From positions 1 to 48,007 of the forward strand of contig JAPPLJ010000004.1 in the NCBI GenBank assembly GCA_028819475.1: a stretch of 48,007 bases of DNA, written 5' to 3'. Under the pieces are notes generated by a model, which was not told where the DNA came from, ran no database searches, and saw only the letters and a program-made list of their open reading frames with translations. Shown piece by piece: positions 16,573 through 25,411 of this stretch. Source of the DNA: Rhodospirillaceae bacterium (lineage in GTDB: Bacteria; Pseudomonadota; Alphaproteobacteria; Bin65). Numbering within the stretch: the first letter of the stretch is position 1; each line of letters opens with the position of its first letter. Position numbers and translations under genes: made by a program.

Positions 16573-17754
16573 ATGTCGACATTGGCGCAAGCGTGCGATG
16601 CGGTGCTCGAGCGCGTGACAACCGGTGCAGAACGGGTGCCCGGCGTTGTCGCCATGGTGACGAACGAGACAGAGAATATCTATGAAGGCGCGGCCGGGGT
16701 GCGTCGCTGGGGCAGCGACGACCCGATGACCGAAGACACGGTGTTCGCAATTCTCTCAACGTCCAAGGCCGTGGGCGGTACCGCAGTGCTGCAGTGTGTC
16801 GAGGAAGGATTGCTGGACTTCGACGCGCCCGCGAAAGACTACGCGCCCGAGATCGGCGAGTTGCAGGTGCTCGAAGGCTTTGACGCGGACGGGAACCCGC
16901 AACTGCGCCCGCCCAGGCGCGATATCACAACGCGCATGCTGATGCTGCACACTGCCGGCCTCGGCTATGACATCTTCAACGAAAACTACTATCGCCTGGC
17001 CCAGGAGCATGGTCAGCCCAGCATCCTGACCTGCACCCGCGCCTCGTTGACCACGCCGCTGCTGTTCGATCCCGGCGACAGATGGGAATACGGCACGAAC
17101 ATCGACTGGGCGTGTCAGGTTGTCGAAGCGGTCCGCGGCAAGCGGATTGGCGAGGTGCTGCAGGAGCGCGTGTTTGCTCCGCTGGGGATGGACGACATGG
17201 CGTTCACCCGCACCGCGGACATGAAGGCGCGCACCGCGATTTTCCACCGGCGCGAAGAAGACGGCTCATTGTCGCCGATGGACGATTTCGCGCTGCCTGA
17301 CGATCCTGAAGTGGAAATGACCGGTCACGGGCTCTATGCGCGGATTCCCGACTACATGAAGTTCATCCGCATGTGGCTGAACGATGGCGCCGGTCCCCAT
17401 GGCCGGGTCCTGAAGCCGGAAACGGTCCGGTTCGCGGTGCAAGGCGCATTGCACCCGCCGCAGGCGCTCTTCGACCTGCCGGCCGTCATCCCTGCGCTGA
17501 CCCATGGCACGCCGTTCTTCCCCGGGATGAAGAAGGACTTCGGCTACAGCTTCATGGTCGCCGGGGAGGAAGCGCCCACAGGACGCCCGGCGGGGGGCAT
17601 CGGCTGGCACGGGCTGGCCAACCTCTTCTACTGGTTCGACCGCGAGAACGGCGTCGGCGGCTTCTGGGCGACGCAGGTCCTGCCCTTTGGCGATCCGGTT
17701 TCCTTCCCCGGCTACATGGCGTTCGAGACAGCGGCCTACGACACGATTTGCTGA
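16573..17754 (+). CDS. Class C beta-lactamase-family serine hydrolase
   Basis: A 393-residue PF00144-type enzyme. FAILSTSKAVGG at about residue 60 holds the S-x-x-K nucleophile motif, WEYGTNIDW at about residue 175 the Y-x-N motif, and GWHGLANLFYW near residue 345 takes the place of the KTG-like motif as H-x-G, as in EstB-type esterases. No signal peptide is seen, so a cytoplasmic esterase or transesterase is more likely than a penicillin-binding role. The start ATG at 16573 (MSTLAQACD) follows a GGGGGGACC stretch; the longer frame from 16450 has no ribosome site. It is convergent with the epoxide hydrolase gene and downstream of the Rieske gene. Substrate unknown. Confidence 0.85.
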   Translation: MSTLAQACDAVLERVTTGAERVPGVVAMVTNETENIYEGAAGVRRWGSDDPMTEDTVFAILSTSKAVGGTAVLQCVEEGLLDFDAPAKDYAPEIGELQVLEGFDADGNPQLRPPRRDITTRMLMLHTAGLGYDIFNENYYRLAQEHGQPSILTCTRASLTTPLLFDPGDRWEYGTNIDWACQVVEAVRGKRIGEVLQERVFAPLGMDDMAFTRTADMKARTAIFHRREEDGSLSPMDDFALPDDPEVEMTGHGLYARIPDYMKFIRMWLNDGAGPHGRVLKPETVRFAVQGALHPPQALFDLPAVIPALTHGTPFFPGMKKDFGYSFMVAGEEAPTGRPAGGIGWHGLANLFYWFDRENGVGGFWATQVLPFGDPVSFPGYMAFETAAYDTIC

Positions 17755-17833
17755 TATCGACCGGTTCAGATCGGTCAATAGCGGCTCGAAGCGAGCAGGC
17801 CTTTCTTGCAGGCGCCGCCGGCGGACGGGTCCG

Positions 17834-19021
17834 CTAACGCAGGCTGCCGAAGAAGGACGAAATGTCGGCGGCGAGCCAGTCCGGATCCTCCAGCGCCGCG
17901 AAATGGCCGCCGCTTTCCCGGACCGTCCAGCGCTGGATATTGGTGTACATGGTCTCGGCGAGCGAGCGCGGCGGCGTCAGGATCTCGAAGGGATGCTCGA
18001 CATAGGCGGTGGGCACCGTCACCGGTTCGTCTTCCGAAATGATCCAGGGCTCCCGGGTCCGTTGGTAGTAGGGCCAGGCCGAGGAGCCGATCGCGCCGGT
18101 AATCCAGTAGATCATGATGTTGGTCAGGAGCGTGTCGCGGCCGAAATGCGCATCGACATCGCCCTTGCAATCGCTCCACGAGCGCCACTTCTCGACGATC
18201 CACGACGCCAGGCCGGCGGGCGAATCGGTAAGCCCGAAAGCGAGGGTTTGCGGCTTGGTCCCCATGATCTGGACATAGCCGGTCTCTTCGGTCAGCCAGT
18301 GCGCAAGCTGCGCCCGGTAACGCGCCTCGTCTTCGGTCGGCTCGGCCAGTTCGGGCAGGACCCGCGGCAGCGCCATCAGCGTAACGTGGATGCCCCGCGT
18401 CTTGTCGGTGTGGGCGTTGCCGAGATGGGCCGCAACATAGGAGCCGAAATCCTGGCCGTGGGCGAAGAACCGGTCATGGCCCAGCACGTCGGTCATCAGC
18501 ACCGCGAGGATGTCGGTGGCGTCCCTGAGGCCGAAGCGGCGCTGGCCCGGCGTGAAGGAGAATCCGTAGCCGGGCAGGGACGGCGCCACGACGGTGAAGG
18601 AATCTTCCGCGCGGCCGCCGAACTCCGACGGCCGGGTCAGGCGCGGGATCAGCCGGTGGTACTCGTAGAAGGACCCGGGCCAGCCGTGGGCGAGCAGCAG
18701 CGGCGGCGCATCCGGCGCCTCGCCCGGCACATGGGCATAGTGCAGGTCGTGGCCCGCGATGGTGACCTTGCGGTTGCGCAGGCCGTTGAGCGCCGCTTCC
18801 TGGGCGCGCCAGTCATAGTCCCCGGCCCAGTAGGCGCACAGCGCTTCGAGATAGGCGACGTCGGTGCCGAACTGCCAGGGGTCGCCGGGCGCCCGGTCGG
18901 GCCAGCGGGTGGCGCGCAGCCGGTTGCGCAGGTCGTCGAGCACCTCGTCCGCGACGGCGATCTCGAAGGCGCGCGGCGACCGCCCGTCCCAGACGAGCGT
19001 GCTGTCGTTCTGCGATGACAT
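17834..19021 (-). CDS. Epoxide hydrolase (alpha/beta hydrolase with EHN domain)
   Basis: A 395-residue protein starting at MSSQNDST. The N-terminal EHN region (residues 10-110) carries the WPDRAPGDPWQFGTD block of microsomal-type epoxide hydrolases. HGWPGS near residue 116 forms the oxyanion hole, HGQDFGSYVA near residue 189 contains the nucleophilic Asp, and ESGGHFAALEDP near residue 370 the catalytic His. It opens epoxides to diols. The long upstream frame to 19432 is rejected because it crosses a tandem repeat and non-coding DNA. The RBS region is made of three 12-bp tandem units (19024-19058). It is convergent with the serine hydrolase gene, with a 79-bp gap. Confidence 0.9.
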   Translation of the reverse strand: MSSQNDSTLVWDGRSPRAFEIAVADEVLDDLRNRLRATRWPDRAPGDPWQFGTDVAYLEALCAYWAGDYDWRAQEAALNGLRNRKVTIAGHDLHYAHVPGEAPDAPPLLLAHGWPGSFYEYHRLIPRLTRPSEFGGRAEDSFTVVAPSLPGYGFSFTPGQRRFGLRDATDILAVLMTDVLGHDRFFAHGQDFGSYVAAHLGNAHTDKTRGIHVTLMALPRVLPELAEPTEDEARYRAQLAHWLTEETGYVQIMGTKPQTLAFGLTDSPAGLASWIVEKWRSWSDCKGDVDAHFGRDTLLTNIMIYWITGAIGSSAWPYYQRTREPWIISEDEPVTVPTAYVEHPFEILTPPRSLAETMYTNIQRWTVRESGGHFAALEDPDWLAADISSFFGSLR

Positions 19022-19023
19022 TT

Positions 19024-19058
19024 CCCTTCCCCGGTCCCTTCCCCGGTCCCCTCCCCGG
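19024..19058. repeat. Three 12-bp tandem repeats at the epoxide hydrolase ribosome site
   Basis: CCCTTCCCCGGT is repeated twice exactly (19024-19035, 19036-19047), then a third degenerate copy runs 19048-19058. On the minus strand the unit is ACCGGGGAAGGG, so each copy supplies a purine-rich Shine-Dalgarno-like block just before the ATG at 19021. The surrounding 355-bp gap (19022-19376) is a divergent region without another gene. A change in copy number would shift spacing in 12-bp steps. Confidence 0.7.
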
Positions 19059-19376
19059 CATGCCTCCGGCATCCTAGCCGGCGGCAGTACGGAGACAAGG
19101 GAACCGGAGGGTGGCGTTGCTGTCCCGGCCGAGTTCCCTGGCCGGACATCGGGGAATGCGGGTCGAGGACTCGCGGCTGCCGCTCCCGGGGCGATGCCTT
19201 TGCGGAGAAGCGGGCGCCCGTGTTCAAGGGGAAATAGCCGCGCCCCGAAATCCCGGCCGCCGCACCTGCCGGCAGCGACGGTGGTCGGCGGGGGCGGATC
19301 GGTGTTACCCTGATTGCCGCTGTCTTCGGTCAGCCGGTAAATTTGCCAATCGTCCGGACAACAGGAGCGGTCGGGC

Positions 19377-20186
19377 ATGGAATCGTCGACCCGAACATCC
19401 GCGGTGCTGCAGACGCGCCGGCGCGACGCCATTCTTTACGCGACGCTCAATCGGCCCGAATCGGGCAACGCGCTGTCGCTCGAACTGATCGGTTCGCTGC
19501 AGGATCTCTGGCAGCGGCTGGAGACCGATATATCGGTCCGGGCGGTCGTTCTCGAAGGCGCCGGGCGCTTCTTCTGCACCGGCCACGACCTGAAGGAGAT
19601 TCTCGACAGCAACGAAGAGGGCGGAGAATTCGCCCGCCGCATGGCCGATGCCTGCAATCGCATGATGCTGTCCATGAACCGCATCCCGCAGCCCGTCATC
19701 GCCAGGGTTCACGGGATCGCAACCGCCGCCGGCTGCCAGCTCGTAGCCACCTGCGACCTCGCGATCGCGTCCGCAGACGCGCGCTTCGGGACGCCGGGCG
19801 TCAATATCGGCACATGGTGTTCGACGCCCTCGGTCGCGCTCAGCCGCGCCGTCGGCCGCAAGCATGCCATGCAGATGCTGCTGACCGGCCGGCTTTTCCC
19901 TGCGGACGACGCCTTTCGCATGGGCCTGGTCAACGAGGTGGTTCCGGCCGACGGGCTCGATGCCGCCGTGGACGGACTGGCGGATGAGATCGCCGCCAAA
20001 TCGCCCTACGCCATTGCGCTGGGCAAGCGCAGTTTCTACCGGCAGCTTGAACTGGATATCGACGCCGCCTACGACTTTGCCGGCGAGGTTGCCGCGCGCA
20101 ACGCGCATGCCGCCGACGCCAAGGAAGGCGTCTCCGCTTTCCTCGGCAAGCGCGCGGCGGACTGGCCCGGCCGCGACGGCCGCTGA
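19377..20186 (+). CDS. ECHDC3-like crotonase-family protein
   Basis: A 269-residue crotonase-fold protein. The oxyanion region reads GRFFCTGHDLKE near residue 65 and ATAAGCQLVATCDLAIAS near residue 117, then FGTPGVNIGTWCSTP. Both catalytic Glu positions of classical enoyl-CoA hydratase are changed: Gln in AGCQ, Gly in TPGV. AAGCQLVA-CD and CSTP-VAL-RAV are instead the signature of the ECHDC3 subfamily, so simple enoyl-CoA hydration is doubtful. A CAGGAG ribosome site lies about 10 bases before the ATG at 19377. The acyl-CoA synthetase gene follows after 23 bp, so both probably act on the same acyl- or aryl-CoA. Confidence 0.85.
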   Translation: MESSTRTSAVLQTRRRDAILYATLNRPESGNALSLELIGSLQDLWQRLETDISVRAVVLEGAGRFFCTGHDLKEILDSNEEGGEFARRMADACNRMMLSMNRIPQPVIARVHGIATAAGCQLVATCDLAIASADARFGTPGVNIGTWCSTPSVALSRAVGRKHAMQMLLTGRLFPADDAFRMGLVNEVVPADGLDAAVDGLADEIAAKSPYAIALGKRSFYRQLELDIDAAYDFAGEVAARNAHAADAKEGVSAFLGKRAADWPGRDGR

Positions 20187-20209
20187 ACCGGCGGTTCCCG
20201 GTCGCCGGC

Positions 20210-21808
20210 ATGCCCCTCAACCTGGCCGGACACCTGACGCGGGCGGCGCGCCGCCATCCCGATGCGCCGGCAATCCTGCATGGAGACAGCGAGCGCAGCT
20301 ACGCCTGGCTGGACGATCGGGTCGGGCGGCTGGCCGGCGGATTGCGGCGGCTCGGCCTCGCCGAGGGCGACCGGGTCGGCATCGTCATGGATATCGAACC
20401 GCGGTCGATCGAATGCCTCCTGGGGCCGCTGCGCGCGGGGCTCGCGATCGTCCCGGTCAACAGCCGTCTGCATCCGGCCGAGCACGCCTACATGCTGGCC
20501 GACTGCGGCGCGCGGGCCGTTCTGTGCAGCGACTCGCGGGCGGCGGGACTTCTGGGTGCGCGGAGCCGGATGCCGGTGCTGGACCATTTCATCGTGGTCG
20601 GGAGCGCCGGTCCGGTCGATCCGGGGATCGAGGATTACGAGGACCTGGTGGCCGGCGCGGCGCCGGTCCCCGACGTTCCGGTCGGCCGGGATACGGTGTC
20701 GTGGATCTTCTACACATCCGGCACCACCGGGCGCCCGAAAGGCGCCGTGCATACCCATCGCTCGCTCGGCGCCATGGTCGATGCCCAGCTCATCGATATC
20801 TGGCCCAGCGGCGTCGACGAACGGCTGGCCCATGTCACGCCGATGAGCCATGCGGCCGGGCTTCTGGTCTTTCACCAGACAGCCGGCGCCGGCGCCCACG
20901 TCTTTCCGGAATTCACGCGCTTCGAGCCCGAAGACTTCTACCGGATGGTCGAACGCCATCGGGTGACCAAGGCCTCGCTGGTGCCCACGATGATCCACCG
21001 GCTGCTCGACGGCCCGTGGCCGATCCGACACGACATATCCAGCCTGAAGACGGTGCAATATGGCGGCGCGCCGTTGCATCTGGAGCCGCTGCGCCGGGCG
21101 CTCGACCGTTTCGGGCCGATTTTCGTCAACGTCTACGCCCAGGGCGAGGCGCCGCTGGCCTGCACCTTCCTGTCGAAATCGGAGCATCGAGCGGCCCTCG
21201 AGACGTCATCGCGGCGCCTGACGTCCGTCGGGCGCGAATGTCACGGCGCCGAGGTCGATGTCTTCGGTCCGGACGATACACCCGTTGGGCCGGGAGCGCC
21301 GGGCGAGATCGTCGTTCGCGGCGATGTCGTCATGCAGCGCTACTGGAACGCGCCGGAGGCAAGCGAAGAGACCCTGCGCGGCGGCTGGCTTCATACCGGC
21401 GACGTCGGGTGGAAGGACGAGGACGGCTACCTGTACGTCACCGACCGCATCAAGGACATGGTGATCAAGGGCGGGACCAACATCTATCCGCGTGAAATCG
21501 AGGAAGTGCTGCATCGCCACCGCGACGTCGCCGAAGCGGCGGTCTTCGGCGTCCCGGACGCGGAATGGGGCGAGGCGGTCGCCGCGGCTGTCGTGCTCCG
21601 CGACGGCGCGCAGGCCGATGCCGCCGCGCTGATCGGCTGGTGCTCCGAGTCCGTCGCCGCGTTCAAGCTTCCCGCCGACATCCATTTCGTCGATGCGCTG
21701 CCGAAGAGCGGCTACGGCAAGATACTCAAGCGGGAAATCCGCGCCGCGCTCTACCCCGGTGCGGTTCGGCGGCGGGGTTCGACGCCGATCGTCGGGCAAA
21801 CCCGTTGA
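20210..21808 (+). CDS. Acyl-CoA synthetase (ANL superfamily)
   Basis: A 532-residue acid-CoA ligase. The motifs are in order: YTSGTTGRPKGAVHTH near residue 168, YGGAPLH near residue 284, NVYAQGEAP near residue 305, HTGDVGWKDEDGYLY near residue 397, NIYPREIEEVL, and the C-terminal Lys in KSGYGKILKREIR. It would make an acyl- or aryl-CoA from ATP, CoA and a carboxylate. It is co-directional with and close to the ECHDC3-like gene and probably co-transcribed. It belongs to the long/medium-chain or FadD13-like group more than the benzoate-CoA ligase group found at 13377. The stop is 223 bp from the convergent ABC ATPase stop; no clear terminator hairpin is visible in that gap. Confidence 0.9.
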   Translation: MPLNLAGHLTRAARRHPDAPAILHGDSERSYAWLDDRVGRLAGGLRRLGLAEGDRVGIVMDIEPRSIECLLGPLRAGLAIVPVNSRLHPAEHAYMLADCGARAVLCSDSRAAGLLGARSRMPVLDHFIVVGSAGPVDPGIEDYEDLVAGAAPVPDVPVGRDTVSWIFYTSGTTGRPKGAVHTHRSLGAMVDAQLIDIWPSGVDERLAHVTPMSHAAGLLVFHQTAGAGAHVFPEFTRFEPEDFYRMVERHRVTKASLVPTMIHRLLDGPWPIRHDISSLKTVQYGGAPLHLEPLRRALDRFGPIFVNVYAQGEAPLACTFLSKSEHRAALETSSRRLTSVGRECHGAEVDVFGPDDTPVGPGAPGEIVVRGDVVMQRYWNAPEASEETLRGGWLHTGDVGWKDEDGYLYVTDRIKDMVIKGGTNIYPREIEEVLHRHRDVAEAAVFGVPDAEWGEAVAAAVVLRDGAQADAAALIGWCSESVAAFKLPADIHFVDALPKSGYGKILKREIRAALYPGAVRRRGSTPIVGQTR

Positions 21809-22031
21809 TTTCATGTGATTCCGAAGGGTCAAACCCGGGTGTCGAACGATACGCCGGAGAGGCCATGAAATTCCGGACGGCGGGCGAGCTCCGGACCGGC
21901 GGTCTCCGGACCACGGCTCTCTGTCGAGTGTCGGTTTGAAAGAACAGAGCATGCGGCGTATGCGGCGCCATGAAAGCGCTCGCCGGCGGCCCAGGGCCGC
22001 CCGCTGCCCCACGCGCAGGCCGGACCGCGAC

Positions 22032-22862
22032 TCAGAGAATACCGAGCGAAGCGAAGATTTGACGGATTTCGCTCGCGTACCTGCCGAACTCGGGAGTCTC
22101 GCGTACAGAGTGGTCGCGCGGACGGGGCAGGTCGATGTCGAGAATTTCCTCGACCGTGCAGGGACGCGGAGACAGGACGACGACACGATCGGCGAGGAAA
22201 ACCGCCTCGGCAATCGAGTGCGTGACGAAAAAGACCGTTTTCCTGGACGCCAGCCAGATTTGCTGCAGGTCGAGGTTCAGCTTGTCGCGGGTGAGCGCAT
22301 CCAGCGCGCCGAACGGCTCGTCCATGAGCAGGAGCGGCGGATCGTGCAGAAGGGCGCGGCAGATGGAGACGCGCTGGCGCATCCCGCCCGAGAGCTCGAA
22401 CGGGTAGCTGTCCTCGAAGCCTGTCAGACCCACGAGGTCGATCAGCTGCTGGGCGCGGGACCGGTACGCCTTCTTGTTCAGGCCGCGCATCTCGACCTGG
22501 AGCAGCACGTTGCTCATCACCCTGCGCCAGTCGAGGAGCACCGCCTCTTGGAAGACCATTCCGAGATTCGTATACGGCTTCGAGACCACGGTCCCGCCGA
22601 TGGAGATCGTCCCGCTGGTCAGCGGCACCAGTCCCGCGACCAGCAGGAGGATCGTGCTCTTGCCGCAGCCCGACGGGCCGAGGACGGCGAGGAACTCGCC
22701 GGGCTTGCACGTCAGCGAGACATCGTCGACCGCCTGCACGGGCTCGCCCAGGGTTTCGTAACGCTTCGAGACGCTGTCGAGCACCACCGGGACACCGACA
22801 CCCTCCGTTCGCCCGGCACCCGGCACCGCGGGCCTTACGCTTGCCGACCCAAAGACCTTCAT
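22032..22862 (-). CDS. NitT/TauT-type ABC transporter ATP-binding protein
   Basis: A 276-residue ATPase. Walker A is GPSGCGKST near residue 62, the Q-loop GMVFQEAVL, the signature ELSGGMRQRVSICRAL, Walker B LLLMDEPFGALD, and the switch His in FVTHSIAEA. It resembles SsuB/TauB. The start ATG at 22862 (MKVFGSAS) has GAGGAA seven bases upstream; the longer frame to 23231 would translate a divergent promoter region and is rejected. It drives import with the two permeases and binding protein encoded on the other strand (25412-28315). Separating the ATPase divergently from the rest is a little unusual. The 229-bp gap to the hydrolase gene should hold both promoters. Confidence 0.92.
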   Translation of the reverse strand: MKVFGSASVRPAVPGAGRTEGVGVPVVLDSVSKRYETLGEPVQAVDDVSLTCKPGEFLAVLGPSGCGKSTILLLVAGLVPLTSGTISIGGTVVSKPYTNLGMVFQEAVLLDWRRVMSNVLLQVEMRGLNKKAYRSRAQQLIDLVGLTGFEDSYPFELSGGMRQRVSICRALLHDPPLLLMDEPFGALDALTRDKLNLDLQQIWLASRKTVFFVTHSIAEAVFLADRVVVLSPRPCTVEEILDIDLPRPRDHSVRETPEFGRYASEIRQIFASLGIL

Positions 22863-23091
22863 GTTCTTCCTCGTGGAGACCGCGATACGGTGCCGTCCGC
22901 CGCGGCGGCGAGTGTACACAATTGCCCGAAACCGCTCAACGCGATGCCCGGGCTGCCCTCCGGAATTCTGCTGCCCGCCTGTTGCCTGAAGCGTTACGGC
23001 AGTCTCGCGAAGGCTCTTCGTGCAGCTGCACCCTTTACAAGCCACTGTCGGTCGTGTGACAGTTTCCGTTGCATAAAACTGCTTTTTCGCA

Positions 23092-24153
23092 ATGGCTTCT
23101 TCCCCTCGATCGCAAACCGGTTCGTTCAGATCGGACTGGGTTCGGGAATGGATGTCGGCGGCGGCCGGAAGGCCCGTGGAGCCGCCGGGTTTCGCGTCTA
23201 TCGAAGATGTCGTTGCATTCCGCGACTCCATGAAGATCGACGCGGGGCCCGTGGCCGAATACCCGAAGATGGCGCGGGTCGAGGAGCGGGTCGTCCTCCG
23301 CGAGCGCGACGGGATTCCGTTGACGGCGGAAATCTACGTTCCGAAGGGTGCGGGGCCGTTTCCGGCGTTATTGTATATGCACGGCGGGGGATGGGCCGCG
23401 GGGTCGGCCATACAGTTCCGGAAATCGGCCATGCGCCTGGCCGAGGCGGGCTACGTCGTCGTCAATCTCGACTACAGCCTGGCGCCAGAGCATCCCTTCC
23501 CCTGCGCGCTCGAGGATTCGATCTACGCCTGTCGCTGGATAGCCGAATCCATCGGCGCGTATAACGGCGATCCTGGCAACGTCCTGATCGCGGGCAGCTC
23601 GGCCGGAGCCAACCTTGCCGCGGCGACCGTTGTCGCGTTCAAGGACGAATTGCTCTCCAGCCTCGACGAGGGCGAATTTGCCGGCATGCCGATCGATTTC
23701 GCTGGCGCGCTTTTGATCTACGGGATTTACGACCTCTATCTCCTGAGCGAGGAAGAGCCGGAAACCTGGGATGGCATGATCGAGTGGATGTTCAACGCAG
23801 CCTACCTCGGGCCCCATTATCTCAGCCAATACCGCAATCCTCTCGTCAGTCCCGTGTGCGCCGCCCACCTGGAGCGGTTTCCGCCGACATACATTTCGTG
23901 CGGGGATGAGGATCTTCTTGTCGGCCAGTCCCTCGCTCTGGCGGCCGCGCTGACCAGGGTGCGGGTCCCGACGACCCTGTCCGTGGTCGAAGGTCTGAGT
24001 CATGCATTCGTCCATATTTCGCACATCCTGCCGGCCGCGGAGGCCGAGGTGCAACGCATGTGCCGGTGGCTGGAACATCGGGCAGGCCGCGCCGGCGGAA
24101 GCCAGGCTCCGCCCAACCAGATGCGAGACGGGCCCGGCCGCACCGGGCAATAG
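23092..24153 (+). CDS. Alpha/beta hydrolase, hormone-sensitive lipase family
   Basis: A 353-residue esterase-like enzyme. MHGGGWAAGS near residue 100 is the HGGG oxyanion motif of the HSL family. GSSAGAN near residue 165 holds the nucleophilic Ser. CGDEDLLVGQ near residue 268 probably holds the Asp and EGLSHAFVH near residue 302 the His. There is no signal peptide, so it acts in the cytoplasm on an ester or lactone. It is the first gene of the plus-strand cluster with the luciferase-like oxidoreductase 15 bp downstream and an ABC importer after that. This suggests it processes what the importer brings in. The end (residues 335-353) is a low-complexity tail. Confidence 0.88.
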   Translation: MASSPRSQTGSFRSDWVREWMSAAAGRPVEPPGFASIEDVVAFRDSMKIDAGPVAEYPKMARVEERVVLRERDGIPLTAEIYVPKGAGPFPALLYMHGGGWAAGSAIQFRKSAMRLAEAGYVVVNLDYSLAPEHPFPCALEDSIYACRWIAESIGAYNGDPGNVLIAGSSAGANLAAATVVAFKDELLSSLDEGEFAGMPIDFAGALLIYGIYDLYLLSEEEPETWDGMIEWMFNAAYLGPHYLSQYRNPLVSPVCAAHLERFPPTYISCGDEDLLVGQSLALAAALTRVRVPTTLSVVEGLSHAFVHISHILPAAEAEVQRMCRWLEHRAGRAGGSQAPPNQMRDGPGRTGQ

Positions 24154-24167
24154 CAAGGCGATTCGAC

Positions 24168-25262
24168 ATGCGTTTCGGCCTGTTCCACGAGTGCAGTCCG
24201 ACGACTCCCCAACGGTATCATCAGCGATACAAGGAAATGATCGCCGAAGCTGTGCGCGCCGAGGAGGTAGGCTTCGACATTTATCTCCTGTCGGAATCGC
24301 ACTTCAGCCGACACTACGGAATCTCGTCGCCGGAAGTCTTCCTCTCGGCGGTTGCGACCCGAACGAGCCGGATGAAGCTCCGCGCCGGCGGCATCGTCGT
24401 GCTGAGTTTCAATCATCCGATCAGGGTGGCCGAGCAGCTGGCCACCCTGGATGTCCTGTCGGACGGGCGCGCCGAACTCGGCGCGGTGCGGTCGAACAAT
24501 CGGGACGTGATCGAGGGGTTCGAGATCTCTCCGAAGGAAACGCGGGCCCAATCCGACGAGGCCCTCGAAATCATCGCGAAGGCCCTGAGCAGCGATCCGT
24601 TCGAGCATCGGGGCAGGTTCTGGAACATCCCGTCCCGCAGCCTCGTTCCGCGGCCCGTGCAGGATCCGCATCCGCCCATGGTGTACTGCTCGACCGGGCT
24701 GGAGGGTCACCGGGTGGCGGGCCGGAAGGGGCTCGGCGTCATGAGCGGAGGCAGCCTCGTCCGGGGGTGGGACTTCGTGGAGGACGCCATTCCGGCATAC
24801 AAGGAATCGCTGAAAGATGCGGATCCGATCGGCGCCTATGTGTTCGACAGTCTCGGGGTCTACGTAAATCGGGCGCACTGCGCCGAGACCATGGAAATGG
24901 CGATGGGTACCGCCCGCCGGGTCGCTATCGAGACCGTCGAACTGGTTCTCGGCTTTTACAAGAAGCTGGCATCGGCGAGTCCCGATTACGCCTACATGGG
25001 GCAACTCGGCGATATCGAAGAGCATACGCAGGATGTCGAGTATCTGAACGAGAGAGGACCTTTCGTTACGGTCGGAGACCCGGAATTCTTCATTGAGCGC
25101 TGCACGAGGCTGAAGGAGCTCGGCGCCGATGAAGTCATATTTTGCATCGATGGCCTCGAGCACGGTGCGCACATGCGGGCCATCGAGCTGATCGGCGAGC
25201 GGGTGATCCCGGCATTGCGTGACGGACAGGACACCCGCATTGAGCCATCGGCGCGGCGTTGA
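24168..25262 (+). CDS. Luciferase-like (LLM class) flavin-dependent monooxygenase
   Basis: A 364-residue TIM-barrel protein of the bacterial luciferase family: MRFGLFHECS start, FDIYLLSESHF near residue 40, then TSRMKLRAGGIVVLSFNHPIR, EQLATLDVLSDGR and a characteristic GAVRSNNRDVIEGF. Such enzymes use FMNH2 or F420 to oxidise or desulfonate small organics. No flavin reductase gene is adjacent. The ATG at 24168 has AAGGCG about 9 bases upstream. The pairing with a NitT/TauT-type importer recalls the ssuEADCB logic (import then flavin-dependent cleavage), but the SsuD identity is not supported by anything specific. A hydrolase precedes it by 15 bp. Confidence 0.87.
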   Translation: MRFGLFHECSPTTPQRYHQRYKEMIAEAVRAEEVGFDIYLLSESHFSRHYGISSPEVFLSAVATRTSRMKLRAGGIVVLSFNHPIRVAEQLATLDVLSDGRAELGAVRSNNRDVIEGFEISPKETRAQSDEALEIIAKALSSDPFEHRGRFWNIPSRSLVPRPVQDPHPPMVYCSTGLEGHRVAGRKGLGVMSGGSLVRGWDFVEDAIPAYKESLKDADPIGAYVFDSLGVYVNRAHCAETMEMAMGTARRVAIETVELVLGFYKKLASASPDYAYMGQLGDIEEHTQDVEYLNERGPFVTVGDPEFFIERCTRLKELGADEVIFCIDGLEHGAHMRAIELIGERVIPALRDGQDTRIEPSARR

Positions 25263-25411
25263 TGCTCAGGGAGGTGTTCGGCCGAGCGCGGCAGCAAACA
25301 ACGCAGTCGATCTGCGGAGTTCGGTGCGAGCCGCGCATGGAGGCACACGAGACAAAACAGATGAAACAAACGAAACGGAAAAATGCAAAAGCCAAACTGG
25401 AGGAAACGCAG

